A DNA stretch of 28,303 nt from Heterotrichella gracilis (taxonomy: Eukaryota > Sar > Xanthophyceae > Tribonematales > Xanthonemataceae), in contig JAULBX010028161.1 of the NCBI GenBank assembly GCA_032358255.1, positions 1 through 28,303 of the forward strand, written 5' to 3'. Shown here piece by piece: positions 1 through 10,340 of the stretch. The translations under genes and the position numbers were made by a program. The stretch's first letter is position 1. Each line of letters begins with the position of its first letter. The notes under the pieces were generated by a model that did no database searches, was not told where the DNA came from, and was given only the letters and a program-made list of their open reading frames with translations.

Positions 1-956
1 CTGCTGCTGACCTCAGAAAGCAGTGGGACCACGATGGAAACAAAGGTTGGGTGTTAGGTCGTCGTTCCTAACCGACAGGCCATTGAATGTGCTGTGCTTC
101 ACATCGCAGCAGTGCCATCAACTGCTCCCCCCGTTTCACTGCCAGTAAAGCGTTCTCGTTTCCGTGGCGCCCAGTGTAACGGTTTACCAGACTGCTACCG
201 TGGCAAGTCCCCAAATTGTTCGCAATTTCGGGAACGCTGAGGGCGTGTTCGAGCAATGTTTGACTCGTGCAGAGGATTTCACCAGCTACGGGATTTCTCT
301 GTTAGTGCCAGGACATCAGTTCATGTCACGTAACAGAGTTGTAACAGAGTTTTGTCAGCACAAGTTGTCTGAACAATGTATTGCTTCTGGGATAGCTATT
401 TATAATGATGTGCGTTGTGATCCACTAGTCAGGCAACACCAATAAATTATGTCAAGTTGCCAACACCATTTTGCATCCGTGTTTCTGGGTATTTGCTAGC
501 TGTTGATGTAAAACATATTGCCGTGACACCGTCACTCTGAGAGGCCGTGTGTCACATATCTACAGGCACCGGGTGGGAATTTTCTGGTTTAAATGATCTA
601 TTGGATTATCCAATAGATGGCAAGAAACAATTACAGTTACATGCGTGCATCCACCAAAAGGCCACGCACTGTTCCCACAGTGGCCGGCATGGACGCTGGG
701 ATTGGAGAAAAGTTGGCACGTGGGGGTTGGGGCATGGTGGCGACGTTGGCGTCTATATGGCCGCCATGTGGCGGATTGTGATGCAGAATCATACCAGGCA
801 ATTCAAAAGGGTTGCGTTTCAGAGTGCAGGCTCCATTTTGGATACTACGACGGTGGTCCTATGCATACCAAGGGTGCACCGGAAAACATACTTCTATACC
901 TCAATGGTAAGCTTAAGGCTTGCCCATGCATGAGGTGAAATGGCACGATGTGATTG
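1..956. other. Left flank, no gene recognised
   Basis: No exon or domain was recognised on either strand; open frames here are short and overlapping. On the minus strand this is the 3' flank of the transporter gene. Two TTACA pentamers near 631-641 read TGTAA on the minus strand, the usual chlorophyte polyadenylation signal, about 600 nt past the transporter stop codon. They are candidates only. A 23-bp inverted repeat lies at 596-618. Confidence 0.5.
596..618. repeat. Short perfect palindrome (10-bp arms, 3-nt loop)
   Basis: The arms ATCTATTGGA and TCCAATAGAT flank TTA. It lies just beyond the candidate TGTAA pentamers on the minus strand, so a role in 3'-end formation is possible. It could equally be a remnant of a small element. 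Confidence 0.6.
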
Positions 957-1240
957 TAAAAATAGTGTTCCCGGCCACTATCCCCAGCGAGCGTGCGGTC
1001 ACCCAGCAGCTGTGCCCCCTCCGCTACACCCTCCACTAACCCAAACCCTACTCATACATATGGGGCAAAAAGGCGCCTGCATGGAAATCCCCATCGGGCA
1101 CCTTAACCAGCTAGCTTGCACAGGGGCGAGGCAACGCCCCTGATATAATTGTAATAATTCCGTTCCCAGGCACAATCCCCAACGCGAATGCAGTCACCAC
1201 CAGCTCGGCCCCCTCGGCGACGAAAACCCTCCACAATCCC
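957..1240 (-). repeat. Two partial tandem copies of the transporter's last-exon 3' end
   Basis: Reading plus-strand landmarks, GGGGCAAAAAGGCG, then CCCATCGGGCACCTT, then AGGGGCGAGGC, then CACAATCCCC and CCCTCC recur. The intact exon has them at about 1250-1440, a second copy is at 1049-1236, and a third, shorter copy is at about 957-1040 (second half only). The offset is about 190 bp. The outer copies carry indels and frame changes, so they are non-coding debris downstream of the stop codon. Confidence 0.85.
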
Positions 1241-1243
1241 TAC

Positions 1244-4200
1244 TCATACATGGGGCAAAAAGGCGCTCACAAGGAAATTCCCATCGGGCACCTTGACATG
1301 CCTGCACAGGGGCGAGGCGACGCCCGCGATGGAAAAAGCCGCGGACGGAATCGTGAAAATGCCATCCCCAGCCACAATCCCCGAGGCGCACGCGGCCACC
1401 AGCAGCTCCGCCCCCTCTGCATCAAAAACCCTCCATAGGGTTACCACCACGGACCCTAGGGTCATGTTCACAGCGATGGAGGGTCCAAGGAAGAAAGGGA
1501 TGGCGAAAGCCATGGGGATTGGCAGGAGCTTTGCCGGTCCCCGGGGCAGGAAATCGCGTCCCAGGTTGACTAAGATGGCCAGGGAGAAGAAGAGCGCGCA
1601 CAGCTGCAGGCAGTGGTCTGGGAGGGACGACAGGCCCTGCGTTCCTGCACAGCAAACCATTTAAGTTTCAGTCTACAAATACTCAGATGTGTTCTTCGAG
1701 CTGCCGCCACGGGAGGACAAGCCCTGTGTGCCTGCTACGGCACAAAAGGGCTTCAACTTAAACTGGGATTTCACAAGCTACAAAGAAATAAGATTGTTGG
1801 AAAACGACCAGTGTGCTGTGTGCTGCGGCAGGGATGGGGACGACGAGCCCTGTGTACCTGTTCAGAAAAACCTCCGTTTGAACTAAGTCAGCAAATGCTT
1901 TGAAGCATTACTTCAAGGCATGACAAGCCCTGCGGCACGAAAGGATTATATGCATTGTCTACCAACGAACGTAATTGGCTCCCTATCTTGTTTACTTGCT
2001 TTTGTTAAACTGCTCTTGGACTGGCCTTTGGACCGCATTGCGGCCTGCAGGTTGCAATTCCACAATGCCATGGCCACCACGAGTACCAAGCGACTCCCTG
2101 TGCTTGTGATGAACGCCCTCATCAGTGCATGTGGCGATTAGCGGCAGCCAAGATACCCAAATGAGAGGGGGGAAAACTCACGTACCCAAAATGCTCATGG
2201 CCCGGTACAGCGTTCCATAGGGCGCAGGGTAGGGCCCATGGGGGTCCCCGATGCCAAACGCCCTCCAGAAGATTTGGAATGTCAGGGGCCCCACCACGCT
2301 CCCAAAAACTGCCCCGATGACTTGGCTCACAAACATGGCACGGGGGGATGACAGCGTGAGGTAGCCCGTCTTGAAGTCCTGCATCAAGTCTGCTGCAGAC
2401 CCTGCAACCAGCAAGGATTTTGGTTCAGCATGGGTGTCAGCTGTCTCGTGTGAACCTTGACTCTGAATTTGTGAGTTTTTGGGGGCAAACCCGAAGTTCT
2501 CCCAGGCTTGCTCCCTGGGAGATCTGATTTTATTTTAATGTGAGCATGGGGTGACAGCCTGAGACAGCCCGTCTTGAAGTCCTGCATGAGGTGAGCTGCA
2601 GAGCCTGCAACAAGCATCAGTTCTGGGTCAGCATGACTGTTATCACAATGTCATATCTGATTTCTGCAACCTTGAACCTGTATCCTGTGAGTTTTTTTGA
2701 AGCAATACATATCCACCCAGGCCCGTTCACTCCCAACTCTGATCTCACAATTTAAAATGATAGTGTGAGGAAACATGCATTGCAGGGCTTGATTGGTAGA
2801 CGGACAGCCGCATGCCCGTGCGCTCAATGGCCTGCATGGTACACTCCCATGCACGCCTATGCAAACCTTCCGGTAGTGGCCAACAGCACCTCTATTTTGA
2901 TTTTAAAATGCACAACCAATTCAATAAGACTCTCATCTTATGTATCAGGGCGTTGGTTAAGGAAGAGACAAATTGAGACATGCACCCCTTGGAAACCCAC
3001 CGGTAGTGGCCAGCAGCACCCCGCGTAACCCCTGCCCCGCAATCACGCCCCCGTCCGCCCCAGCCAGGCCAAAAAGCCAAAGATACTCACCGGCAGTGGC
3101 TAGATACCCAGCACGCGACAGATCCCCAGCCCCAAAACCATGCCCCCATCCTCCCCAGTCCGGCATGCAGGGGTATACAAAACCTCTAAAACTATGAATA
3201 CCATGTGTTCATATGCAACTCACCGGTAGTGGCCAGCAGCACCCCGCAGATCCCCAGCCCAGCAATCACGCCCCCGTCTGCCCCCGCCCATGCCGTAGCT
3301 GGTGTTACTTTCCATGCATTTGTCGCGCGACAACGGGTCAAGCGATTGCTGCCACATTTGCGCAACCAGTGCAGGGCACTCTACACTCTCTTCACACAGA
3401 ACCCACACACCAACGTCGTAGTTCTGCAACCCACCGGTAGTGGCCAGCAGCACCCCGCATATCCCCAGCCCAGCAATCACGCCCCCATCCGCCCCCGCCC
3501 ACGCCGAAAAGGCAAAGATTCCCAGCTTGCCATACAGCCCTGCCATGTTCCAGTCCGTGAGGCCACAGCCGTAGGAGTTTGCCACAGCCAGCATGGGGGC
3601 CACCATGAAGGACACAAGCACGTAGTACCACCTGCGCGTGGAGAGAATGTCACATTTGTTATGGTCTACATCACAGAAATGACGAGAGGTTTAGGTGGGT
3701 GCAAAAATGTCCAGCGTGCAATAGAGCACTGCCGTGCATGCCATTTGTGATCCAGTTGGTGATGCCACAGCCGTAGGTGTTTGCCACAGCCAGCATTGGG
3801 GCCTCCAGAAACGACACGAGCACGTAGTTCCACTTGCGCGTGGAGTGGATATAGATATTTGTATCGATTCCATCATGGAAATCAGATACTTTGAGCAGAA
3901 TGTGCTACAGCTGTGTAAGTGTCATACCAGTCATACGGGTGGTTTCCAAACTGCTGCATGTTGCATAATGGTACCCAATTCCTACCTGATGAAAGGGTAC
4001 ATGAATGGCATGCTTGCAACATCGCACAGACGGCTAAACCCTAAACCCTAGCTCATCCCATGTGACAATGCTTCCTTACCTAATGTGGGGGTAGAGGAGC
4101 GGATAACTGCACAGCTTCTCGCACAGGAGAATAAATCCTAAACTTTTGCTCATCCCATCTGACAATATTTTGCTATGCTGCCTTACCTTATATGGAGGTA

Positions 4201-7200
4201 GATGAAGGGGATGACCGCACAGCCCAGCACACAAAACCCCAGGTACCCCCCCAGGGCCACCCATGCGGGGATTTGGTCCTTGACGAACACACGCGTGCGC
4301 AGCCTCCGCTCATCCTCACTCTCAGTGCCTGTGCCAGCCTTGAAACCCTCTGAAACAAAAGGGCGTGGTGTTGGGCTACCATCAGAATAGGCGACATGTT
4401 AAGCACGTACTCTTTTGGGCAGGTATAAACACATGTGGCAAACTTAGTAACAAGGAGTTCAACCACTTTAGTAAGGATCTTGAAGCTTTATTGATCAGAA
4501 TCTGGGTTTTACGCAAGGCAGGCCTGGTTGGGGACGCCGTACAAGGGTTGACCCCTAACCTGGCTGCACTGCGTGAGGACACGCCACTTGCCTTTCACCC
4601 CAGGTATCAGTACAGAAGTGTCGCAGTCAAATGGGGAAATTTGCAACGTCATCCTATGCAACCATCCTTACTGGAATAGGTAAACCCTTCATGTACATGA
4701 AACACCAGTGCCCTCATCTACCCCATCCATGCGTCCATCTCAGGTTCTACCGCCAAGGTAACATCCAGCTGCACTGCTGGAATACATGCAATGATGCAAC
4801 CCATTGCAGAAAAGCACACCTGTGCCCTCATCAGCTCCATCAACTGCATCTCCAGCCTCACTTCCCCCAGGCAACGGGTCATACTCCGATGACCCCACTG
4901 GCCCCTTGCCATTCAGGCGCCCATGGCTGGTCCGCAGGGTGATGGCCATGACCTTTGCAAAGTTGTACAGCCCATCCCCCAGGAAAATGGAGATGGCCAA
5001 AAAGCTCTTGTACCCAGTCAGACCCTTGAAGTCGTAGGCGGTGGCACCTGTGATGTCCGAAAAACACTTAGACATGATCTTTGTAAGAAAACTTTTTCCA
5101 AAGCACATCAACATGTTGTGCAACAGCAAAAAAATGGATAATTTGCAGTATTTCCTTCCCATGCATCGCTAAACCAACTGCTAAGCTGTCCTCCATATCA
5201 TATGGTTTCCTGCCCTGGTAATGCTGCTACGCTCAGAATAATATGACAAAAGCAGTAATCCTGCCGTGCATGCAGCCCTACCTTCGGGGTACCAATCGCC
5301 CTCCTTGCTCCGCACCCACAGCCACAAAAACCCCCAGGACACCACACACTCATGAGTCATAGACAGATTGACCGAGTGATGTCATAGCCTTAAAACACCT
5401 CTGGAAAGTTGGGTACATTGGGGTAATTACTTCCCAAGCATCTCTAACCCAATGCTCGCTATCCTCCTAAACATGTAATTACCACCCGTGCATGCAGCCT
5501 TACCTTCGGGGTACCAATCGCCCTCCTTGCTCCGCACCCATGGCCACAGGAAGCCCCAGGACACCCCCGCGCTCAGCATCATAGAAAGGTTGACGGAGTG
5601 TGGGCAGATCATGCCCACGCCAACATAATTCAAGCTGAACTCGGTGCCATTGGCCCACTGGAGGCCGGGAAGCTTCCACAGGGCTTGGGCTGTGGACTGC
5701 GTGGTTGACGAACATAAACACATAAGTTCACGCATATCTATCTTGAAAGACAAGTTTGATAATCCGACACCCGTGTGAGCCTGGGTTGGCTCTTTGAACT
5801 TGACAGTCAAGGTAAGTCTTGAATGTCATACATAAATACATACGCAAGAATTGATTTTGATCTTTCACCCTTTTATTCATTTATCAGATCAGATATTTCC
5901 CTTACCAGCACATGCATGTTGCAGCTTCCCAGCAGCCACAGCAGCGAATCCCACACAAAGCTGATGCCAAACCACCTGCCCATCATGTCCACTTGCCGCT
6001 TGGCGACGTCTGCGCCCTGCATGAAAGAAGGTGGTCAGCTGCACGAGTTTAGGTTCGTGGCCTTCACAAAAACCAGATAATTGCAATCATCCACAAAGAC
6101 AATCTAGACAGTCCTATAAGTATACCTGTTTGCTTATAACAAATACGTTAAACATGCGGTGATGGGTGCAAAAGAACTGCTGTCCATGAACTGGTTGCAA
6201 CAACCGCAGGTGAAAGTAGTGGATGTGGTCAGGTGCAAAGGATCAGGTTAGCGCTGGTTTACAATGTCTTGCGTGCACAGCCAGCACCACCGCCTTGCAA
6301 ACAGTTATCAGAATGGTCCAAAAGCTCGTTGGGAGCATACCTGGGGCGTGTGGAAGCTGTTGATGAGCAGCCCAGTTGCGGTTCCGCTGGGATAGGGCAG
6401 GTGGTAGTCGATCACCATCATTTTCCGCAGGGGGACCAGCATGAAAATGCCTGCAAGAAAATGGGTTGCACATTTTGACAGTTGCGCTACAAACTTTGCC
6501 AGGCAAGCACCAACATCTGCATAAGAAAGCAGACAGTGACCTGAGGCAGGTGCACTGTGCAAGGCCCTGTTTGTATTTTATCCCATACTGCAAGGTCCTC
6601 TTGCATCCCAATGGCAATCCCATTTGGCAACACTATCGTTGCTGCTTTTGCCTTCAACCCAAGTGCCTTGGCCTATTGCTTGCTGTCCAAATCACAGGCT
6701 CACCTATCACCGCAATGCTGAGCATGTAGGGGATGACCCTAGTTAGGGTTGGCTCGTACACATCCTCCTCCCTGTTGCCAGCCATGTCCCCCAGGTTGAT
6801 GTAGCTCTGCTTATCCATAGCGATGAGGTAGGACCCAAACCCTCCGTAGAACGCCAGCCCGTAGCATGACACCACACAGGTCTGGATCACGGTGTTTTCT
6901 TGCGCTGTGAAGCCAAAGACGTTTGTAGAGAACCTGCTTGGCAATGATTCGCATAGTAATAATTGCAATGTGTAGCAATGGCGGCTTGGAACGCCTTTTG
7001 TTTGTTTGTCTGTTTGTTTATAATACTTGCAATGTGTAGTAGTACTTCCTTGGGACTGCAACCAGACAGGCTCAACCCCAGAATGCTCCTGTCCAAGTTG
7101 TAGCATATGCAGGAGGCTGGCAATGAGAGTAATCATGGTAATTAGGGCAACCAGGATAATTAGGGTGATAAGAGTAATCAGGCTAATCAGGGCGCCCTGC

Positions 7201-9064
7201 CAGCTCCAACATGGAGCTCTTCTAGGTGATGCAATCCACGCTGTATATGTCATTACTATGGTGTGCTTGGCATTTGCACAGTTTGCTCCCATGCCACTCA
7301 TCCTGTGACAGGATCACCGCCAACAAGGAAGAGTGGCATGAGAGGGAAGCTGTGCAAGTGGCCAACCCACCATAGTTATGACATTAGCAGCATGGATGGC
7401 ATCACCAAACCCTAAACCCTAAACCCTACACCCTATATCATAGTGATAACATCAGCAGCTTGGATGGCATCACCAAACCCTACACCCTACACCCTACTCC
7501 ATAGTAATGACATTAGCAGCGTGGATCGCATTACCTACAACATGCTCATGTGGGAGCTGACCCTTCATCCAGCCTACCTCCACAGATTCTACACAGTGCA
7601 TGTGCAGGGTCATGGTACAGAGCTTCCTGATCAATACTACGGGCTATTTAAATACATTAACCCAAATGGCAAGCTTGCCATCAAGGTCAATAAACTCAAG
7701 AAGCCTGTAGTACTGATCAGCAAGCTCCATACCGTGACCCTGCACCTGGCCTGTGCAAAACTAAGAGGCGGGACCCTTACAACCCCGCGACCTGCAAGCT
7801 ACGCAATGCTTGGACAGTGCGGACCCTCACATTGTGTTAAACATTACTCAGCACTAGAAAAATCAGAACCCCAGGCTCTGCCAGGAGGACTATCACATCA
7901 CTGATGTATTAAAAGTCTCCTCCTGGCTCTGCCGCGAATCTAGTACGGATTAATTAGTACTCAGCTACAAAAGAGAGTGGCTGGACGCTCATTCCCCTAC
8001 AGCACCTGCTTGCCTCCTAAGCTGACCTTCTGCACGACCTTGAGTCGCATGGGACCAATAGGTGGTACAAGAGCCCCGCGAAAGAGCCGCGTGGCGCAGT
8101 GCATGCAAGACCGACTGCTCATCTGGCTGGATGCTGGAATGCATGTAAGTGACCACATGGCTATCCTAAAAAAATGCTAATACTTCAATGTCTTATGTTT
8201 GGAAATCTTTTTTAAACATTGAACCTCACCTGCTTGCCACCGCTAGCCACGATTTGATGGAAAAGAACCCCAGCAGGCCCGCAGCGATGTTGAGGGAGGG
8301 TATGACCCCAGTGGTGAAGTTGAGCTTGTGCACGATGATGCTGAACAGGGTCCCCAGAACCAAGCTGACCAGGATTGATCGCAGGGTGATCTGCTGATGC
8401 CACTCTGGTAGGCTGGACTCAACCAAGGCGCTGTCCACCTTCTCCCGCGCACACTCTGCAGCCGGCACAAGTGCATTGGTAAGACCTGAAGGGAGACAAG
8501 AAAATTGCATGTCTGGCCAGCGCTGGCAGGAAACGGGTGGTAACAGGGGCATGCTGACTAAGGGTAGCCTGGAGTAATTTTGCTGGTACTCTGGAACAGG
8601 AATGTAGCACGGTGACCGTATCCTAAGATGAGGACGGTTGCATAATGGGGAGAGTTTCGGTAGCCGTATCAGGGTGTGCTGACTAGGTTTGACCCACAAG
8701 GTTCATTAGGGTCCACAAGGGATCATTAGGGTTCACTAGGGTTTTACCCGACGAGTAACTTGCGCCACGCCACCCTGGCCAGGGAGCTGGCCTCACCAAG
8801 GGCACTGGTAGGGTTTAGGACGAGGTTTTGAAGACAAATGACTGGAGCCCCAAATTGTGCATGTGTGCGCGGTTGTGTATGGTGTAAACGCAGGTGTGTT
8901 GGTGGTTGTGTGGACCTGTATATCTGCATACCTTGTGACTCTTGTTGTGGCGACTGGGCGTGTCTTGTTGGGTGGCCATGAAAACTTTCCTCCACTATCG
9001 TCTCCGAGCTCTGCTCCAATAGCACCTGATGAGCTGCTGGGGGGGCCCGTGGTGTGTGTCCCAT
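1244..9064 (-). CDS. YSL-type oligopeptide (metal-chelate) transporter, 11 exons
   Basis: Integral membrane transporter of the OPT superfamily, Yellow Stripe-Like clade. In plants these proteins move metal-nicotianamine or metal-phytosiderophore complexes with protons; the substrate here is unknown. Exons in transcription order: 9064-8932, 8485-8230, 6933-6704, 6450-6341, 6016-5906, 5696-5504, 5047-4820, 4349-4187, 3631-3435, 2401-2186, 1644-1244. All ten introns are GT-AG with matching phases and the sum is 746 codons including stop. Family-diagnostic stretches include [10 protein letters not shown] and [11 protein letters not shown] (exon 2), [15 protein letters not shown] and GGFGSYL (exon 3), VPLRK and [12 protein letters not shown] (exon 4), [10 protein letters not shown] (exon 6), [19 protein letters not shown] (exon 7), [10 protein letters not shown] (exon 9), [19 protein letters not shown] (exon 10) and LPDHCLQLC with [11 protein letters not shown] (exon 11). 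At 745 aa it is slightly longer than the roughly 670-700 aa of plant members. The N-terminal exon ([13 protein letters not shown]...) is the least certain, supported only by ATG, donor and phase. Several introns contain copies of neighbouring exon ends. Confidence 0.92.
1689..1940 (-). repeat. Diverged copies of the transporter exon 11 5' end inside intron 10
   Basis: The true exon start on the minus strand reads GAACGCAGGGCCTGTCGTCC. Similar blocks occur upstream at about 1690-1750 (GGCACACAGGGCTTGTCC), 1822-1870 (GTACACAGGGCTCGTCGTCC) and, weakly, 1900-1940. The middle copy begins AGGTACAC, which resembles the intron's own donor GGGTACGT. Similarity is partial, so boundaries are approximate. 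Confidence 0.6.
2530..2660 (-). repeat. Copy of transporter exon 10 5' end plus acceptor region, in intron 9
   Basis: Plus-strand segments AGCCCGTCTTGAAGTCCTGC and GAGCCTGCAACAAGCA, followed by GGTCAGCATG, repeat the exon 10 start and its upstream intron at 2340-2440 (AGCCCGTCTTGAAGTCCTGC, GACCCTGCAACCAGCA, GTTCAGCATG). In translation the copy retains [13 protein letters not shown] residues ([14 protein letters not shown]) and then decays, so it is a decoy exon start. Confidence 0.85.
2871..3293 (-). repeat. Four partial copies of the transporter exon 9 3' end in intron 9
   Basis: The end of exon 9 encodes [20 protein letters not shown]. Copies lie at 3217-3293 (same residues, then a strong donor GTGAGT), 3087-3160 (diverged), 2997-3083 ([20 protein letters not shown], donor GTGGGT) and a short stub at 2871-2892. 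The donor of the 3087-3160 copy (GTGAGTATCTTTGG) runs directly into the 2997-3083 copy, so units abut. Two copies have a donor closer to consensus than the GTGGGT used in the exon 9 model. Confidence 0.9.
3731..3850 (-). repeat. Copy of transporter exon 9 5' end and acceptor, in intron 8
   Basis: Plus-strand GCCACAGCCGTAGG, TTTGCCACAGCCAGCAT, GACACGAGCACGTAGT and TGCGCGTGGAG match 3560-3645, the true exon 9 start and its acceptor. On the minus strand the copy still encodes [14 protein letters not shown] and YGCGIT before diverging. The acceptor reads GCGCAAG instead of GCGCAG, so it could still be read as a splice site. Confidence 0.88.
4025..4125 (-). repeat. Copy of transporter exon 8 3' end plus donor, with telomere-like DNA
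   Basis: The plus-strand series GCTCATCCCAT.TGACAAT, CCTTACCT, GGTAGA.GA and ACCGCACAG-like occurs at 4050-4115 and again at the real exon end at 4150-4225. The copy retains a donor-like TTAG|GTAAGG. Two telomere units (CTAAACCCTAAACCC) at 4034-4050 precede it, while a weaker AATCCTAAAC lies at the same place before the real copy. Confidence 0.8.
5150..5395 (-). repeat. Copy of transporter exon 6 3' end, donor and downstream intron
   Basis: Plus-strand 5270-5340 (CCGTGCATGCAGCC, then CTTCGGGGTACCAATCGCCC, then TCCTTGCTCCGCACCCA) is almost identical to 5487-5545. Flanking intron sequence at about 5150-5200 also matches 5425-5475. The duplication therefore carried the exon end, splice donor and intron together. 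The copy decays over the following 50-60 bp and carries an in-frame change, so it is not an alternative exon. Confidence 0.9.
7225..7405. repeat. Imperfect foldback (about 75-bp arms) in transporter intron 2
   Basis: The arm 7225-7299 is the reverse complement, with scattered mismatches, of 7331-7405. Landmarks are GGTGATGCAATCCACGCTGT against ATGGATGGCATCACC, CATTACTATGGTG against CACCATAGTTATGAC, and CCCATGCCACTC against GAGTGGCATGAGAG. The loop is about 31 nt. In an intron the transcript could form a hairpin; alternatively it is a MITE-like remnant. Confidence 0.85.
7372..7534 (+). repeat. Three direct repeats separated by telomere-like filler
   Basis: Units of the form CATAGT.ATGACATTAGCAGC, then TGGATGGCATCACC, begin near 7372, 7439 and 7501. 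The first two are followed by CCAAACCCTAAACCCTA- or CCAAACCCTACACCCTA-type sequence. The first unit is also one arm of the foldback at 7225-7405. This shows the same unit-plus-filler layout as the exon-derived arrays. Confidence 0.85.
7405..7436. repeat. Interstitial telomere-like run
   Basis: Three tandem CCCTAAA units grade into CCCTACA and CCCTATA. This is the clearest of many short TTTAGGG/CCCTAAA runs in the window; others are at 4034-4050, 9205-9221, 18506-18527, 21225-21250, 21679-21698, 22221-22258 and 24064-24077, plus throughout 11222-11920. The heptamer is the Arabidopsis-type telomere unit. Confidence 0.9.
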
Positions 9065-10150
9065 TGTGGTTCAATTTCCTATACCGCTGCGAAGCCCTAG
9101 GTTAGGGTCTGTGCTCAGGTTGTGGCTTCTACTGTGGGAGCCCTAGCCTAGGGTCTGTGTTGGAGTTGTGAGCCTACTGCAGCCCTGGCCCTCTGGCCCA
9201 CGAAGGTTTAGGGTTTAGGGTCTACTGCAGCCAAGGGGGGCAAAGGGGTCAATCGAGGGGTCATTCGAGGGACAATTCCTCCCAACAGCGCAATGCTTGG
9301 AAAGCAGGGGCCAGCCACACGTTTTGTCCCGCGTAGCACTCTGAAAGGCAAACGGCAAGCTTGAAGTTACCACTGCGTCAGATTTCTCGCAATGTACGTT
9401 TCAATTTCCTAACGGGGTGTGGTGTTTGTATGCATGCCAATGGCCCACCTCGGAACAGCGCATTGATAAAAAAAACCCAACTGAAAATTACACAGGTCCT
9501 ACCTCCTAGATCTGTTCGTATATACCTTCTTTGTTCGCCACGACGTTAGCTGTGAACGCGATAGGGTAGCAAAAACCCACCCATGGCATGCTACAACGGT
9601 AGCCAAGAAAACTACCCTGGCGTCCACTCAAAGCCGAATATGTCACTTCCGCGTCCTCAAATCGCTTCTAAGGTGGTATGCGACTGTAATCTGAGGCAAC
9701 GTGTGAAAGGAATCACGCGACCGTTCCAAGGAAAAACTGCCCACAAAATGCGGGGCCCCGGGGGTTGCTTGGCTACTCGTGGACGTAAGCAGGCTTTCCG
9801 ACCTGCAGTCAAAAAAGTTGACAATCTTCGCACCGTGCCAAACCACTTGCGAGGACAGTCCGCCCAGTTTGTGCGGCATTCGGCCACATGCTATGGGTCT
9901 TGTGGACAGGGTTTTGCCAGTGGCAGGTGGTTCAACCGGGTAGTCCCCGGGACCCGAGATATCTTTTGCTGTCCCTGGAATCCAGGGCCTGGATGGTGGG
10001 CAACAACGGCTGTTGATTTTTTACACACAAGGTGTGTGCCAGCGAAGGCTGGACAAAGGCATAGCAATCACACCTCCATGGTATACTACCAACGCTATGG
10101 CCCGCTGGGATGTGCCGTGTCAATTTGTCCTCTATGTGATGCATGTGCTT

Positions 10151-10155
10151 TTACA
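10151..10155 (-). promoter_or_regulatory. Candidate polyadenylation signal TGTAA for the SDR gene
   Basis: Reads TGTAA on the minus strand, about 190 nt past the SDR stop codon. TGTAA is the typical green-algal near-upstream poly(A) element. A pentamer occurs often by chance and a second one lies at 10021-10025, so support is weak. Confidence 0.3.
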
Positions 10156-10255
10156 CACTGGTCAGCGACCCCCCTCCTTCTGCCGCCGCTCCAGTCACTA
10201 CTGGATGTCTGCACCCTTGAGAAGGGTTTTGACCCCCCAACGGTTGCCATGGATG
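10155..10255 (-). repeat. Diverged copy of part of the SDR last exon
   Basis: Plus-strand 10175-10250 (CGCTCCAGTCACTACTGG, TGTCTGCACCCTTGAGAAGG, GTTTTGACCCCC) resembles 10405-10465 in the SDR last exon (CGCCAGCCACAGCTCGG, TGTCCGCACCCTCAAGAGGG, CTTTTTGTCCCCC). Identity is roughly three quarters by eye. It lies downstream of the SDR stop codon, like the copies past the transporter's stop. Confidence 0.6.
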
Positions 10256-10340
10256 GTGCATGCGGATACACGTTCACAAACCCTTCCGCTGTTCATTTAA
10301 TGTAATTTGCACAGCCTGTTAAAATTTCTCATGAAACTGG

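Larger units (their letters stand above)
9065..10340. other. Intergenic spacer: transporter upstream, SDR downstream
   Basis: On the minus strand this holds the 5' flank of the transporter and the 3' flank of the SDR gene. It contains an imperfect tandem repeat with CCCTAG.TTAGGGTCTGTG-type units at about 9095-9235, a telomere-like run at 9205-9221, and a diverged SDR exon copy near 10150-10250. TTACA pentamers at 10151-10155 and 10021-10025 read TGTAA on the minus strand and are candidate SDR polyadenylation signals. A 240-codon plus-strand frame at 9583-10305 shows no recognisable domain. Confidence 0.55.

Noticed and set aside
3205..3750. 181-codon plus-strand frame
   Set aside because: Antisense shadow of transporter exon 9 and its copies.
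7443..7904. 153-codon plus-strand open frame inside transporter intron 2
   Set aside because: It begins within the direct-repeat/telomere-like array and has no recognised family. A segment (about 7530-7740) looks mildly coding-like, but that is not enough to call a nested gene.
9583..10305. 240-codon plus-strand open frame as a gene
   Set aside because: No recognisable domain, a composition like random GC-balanced DNA, and its 3' third overlaps an antisense diverged copy of the SDR last exon. Expression data could reverse this.
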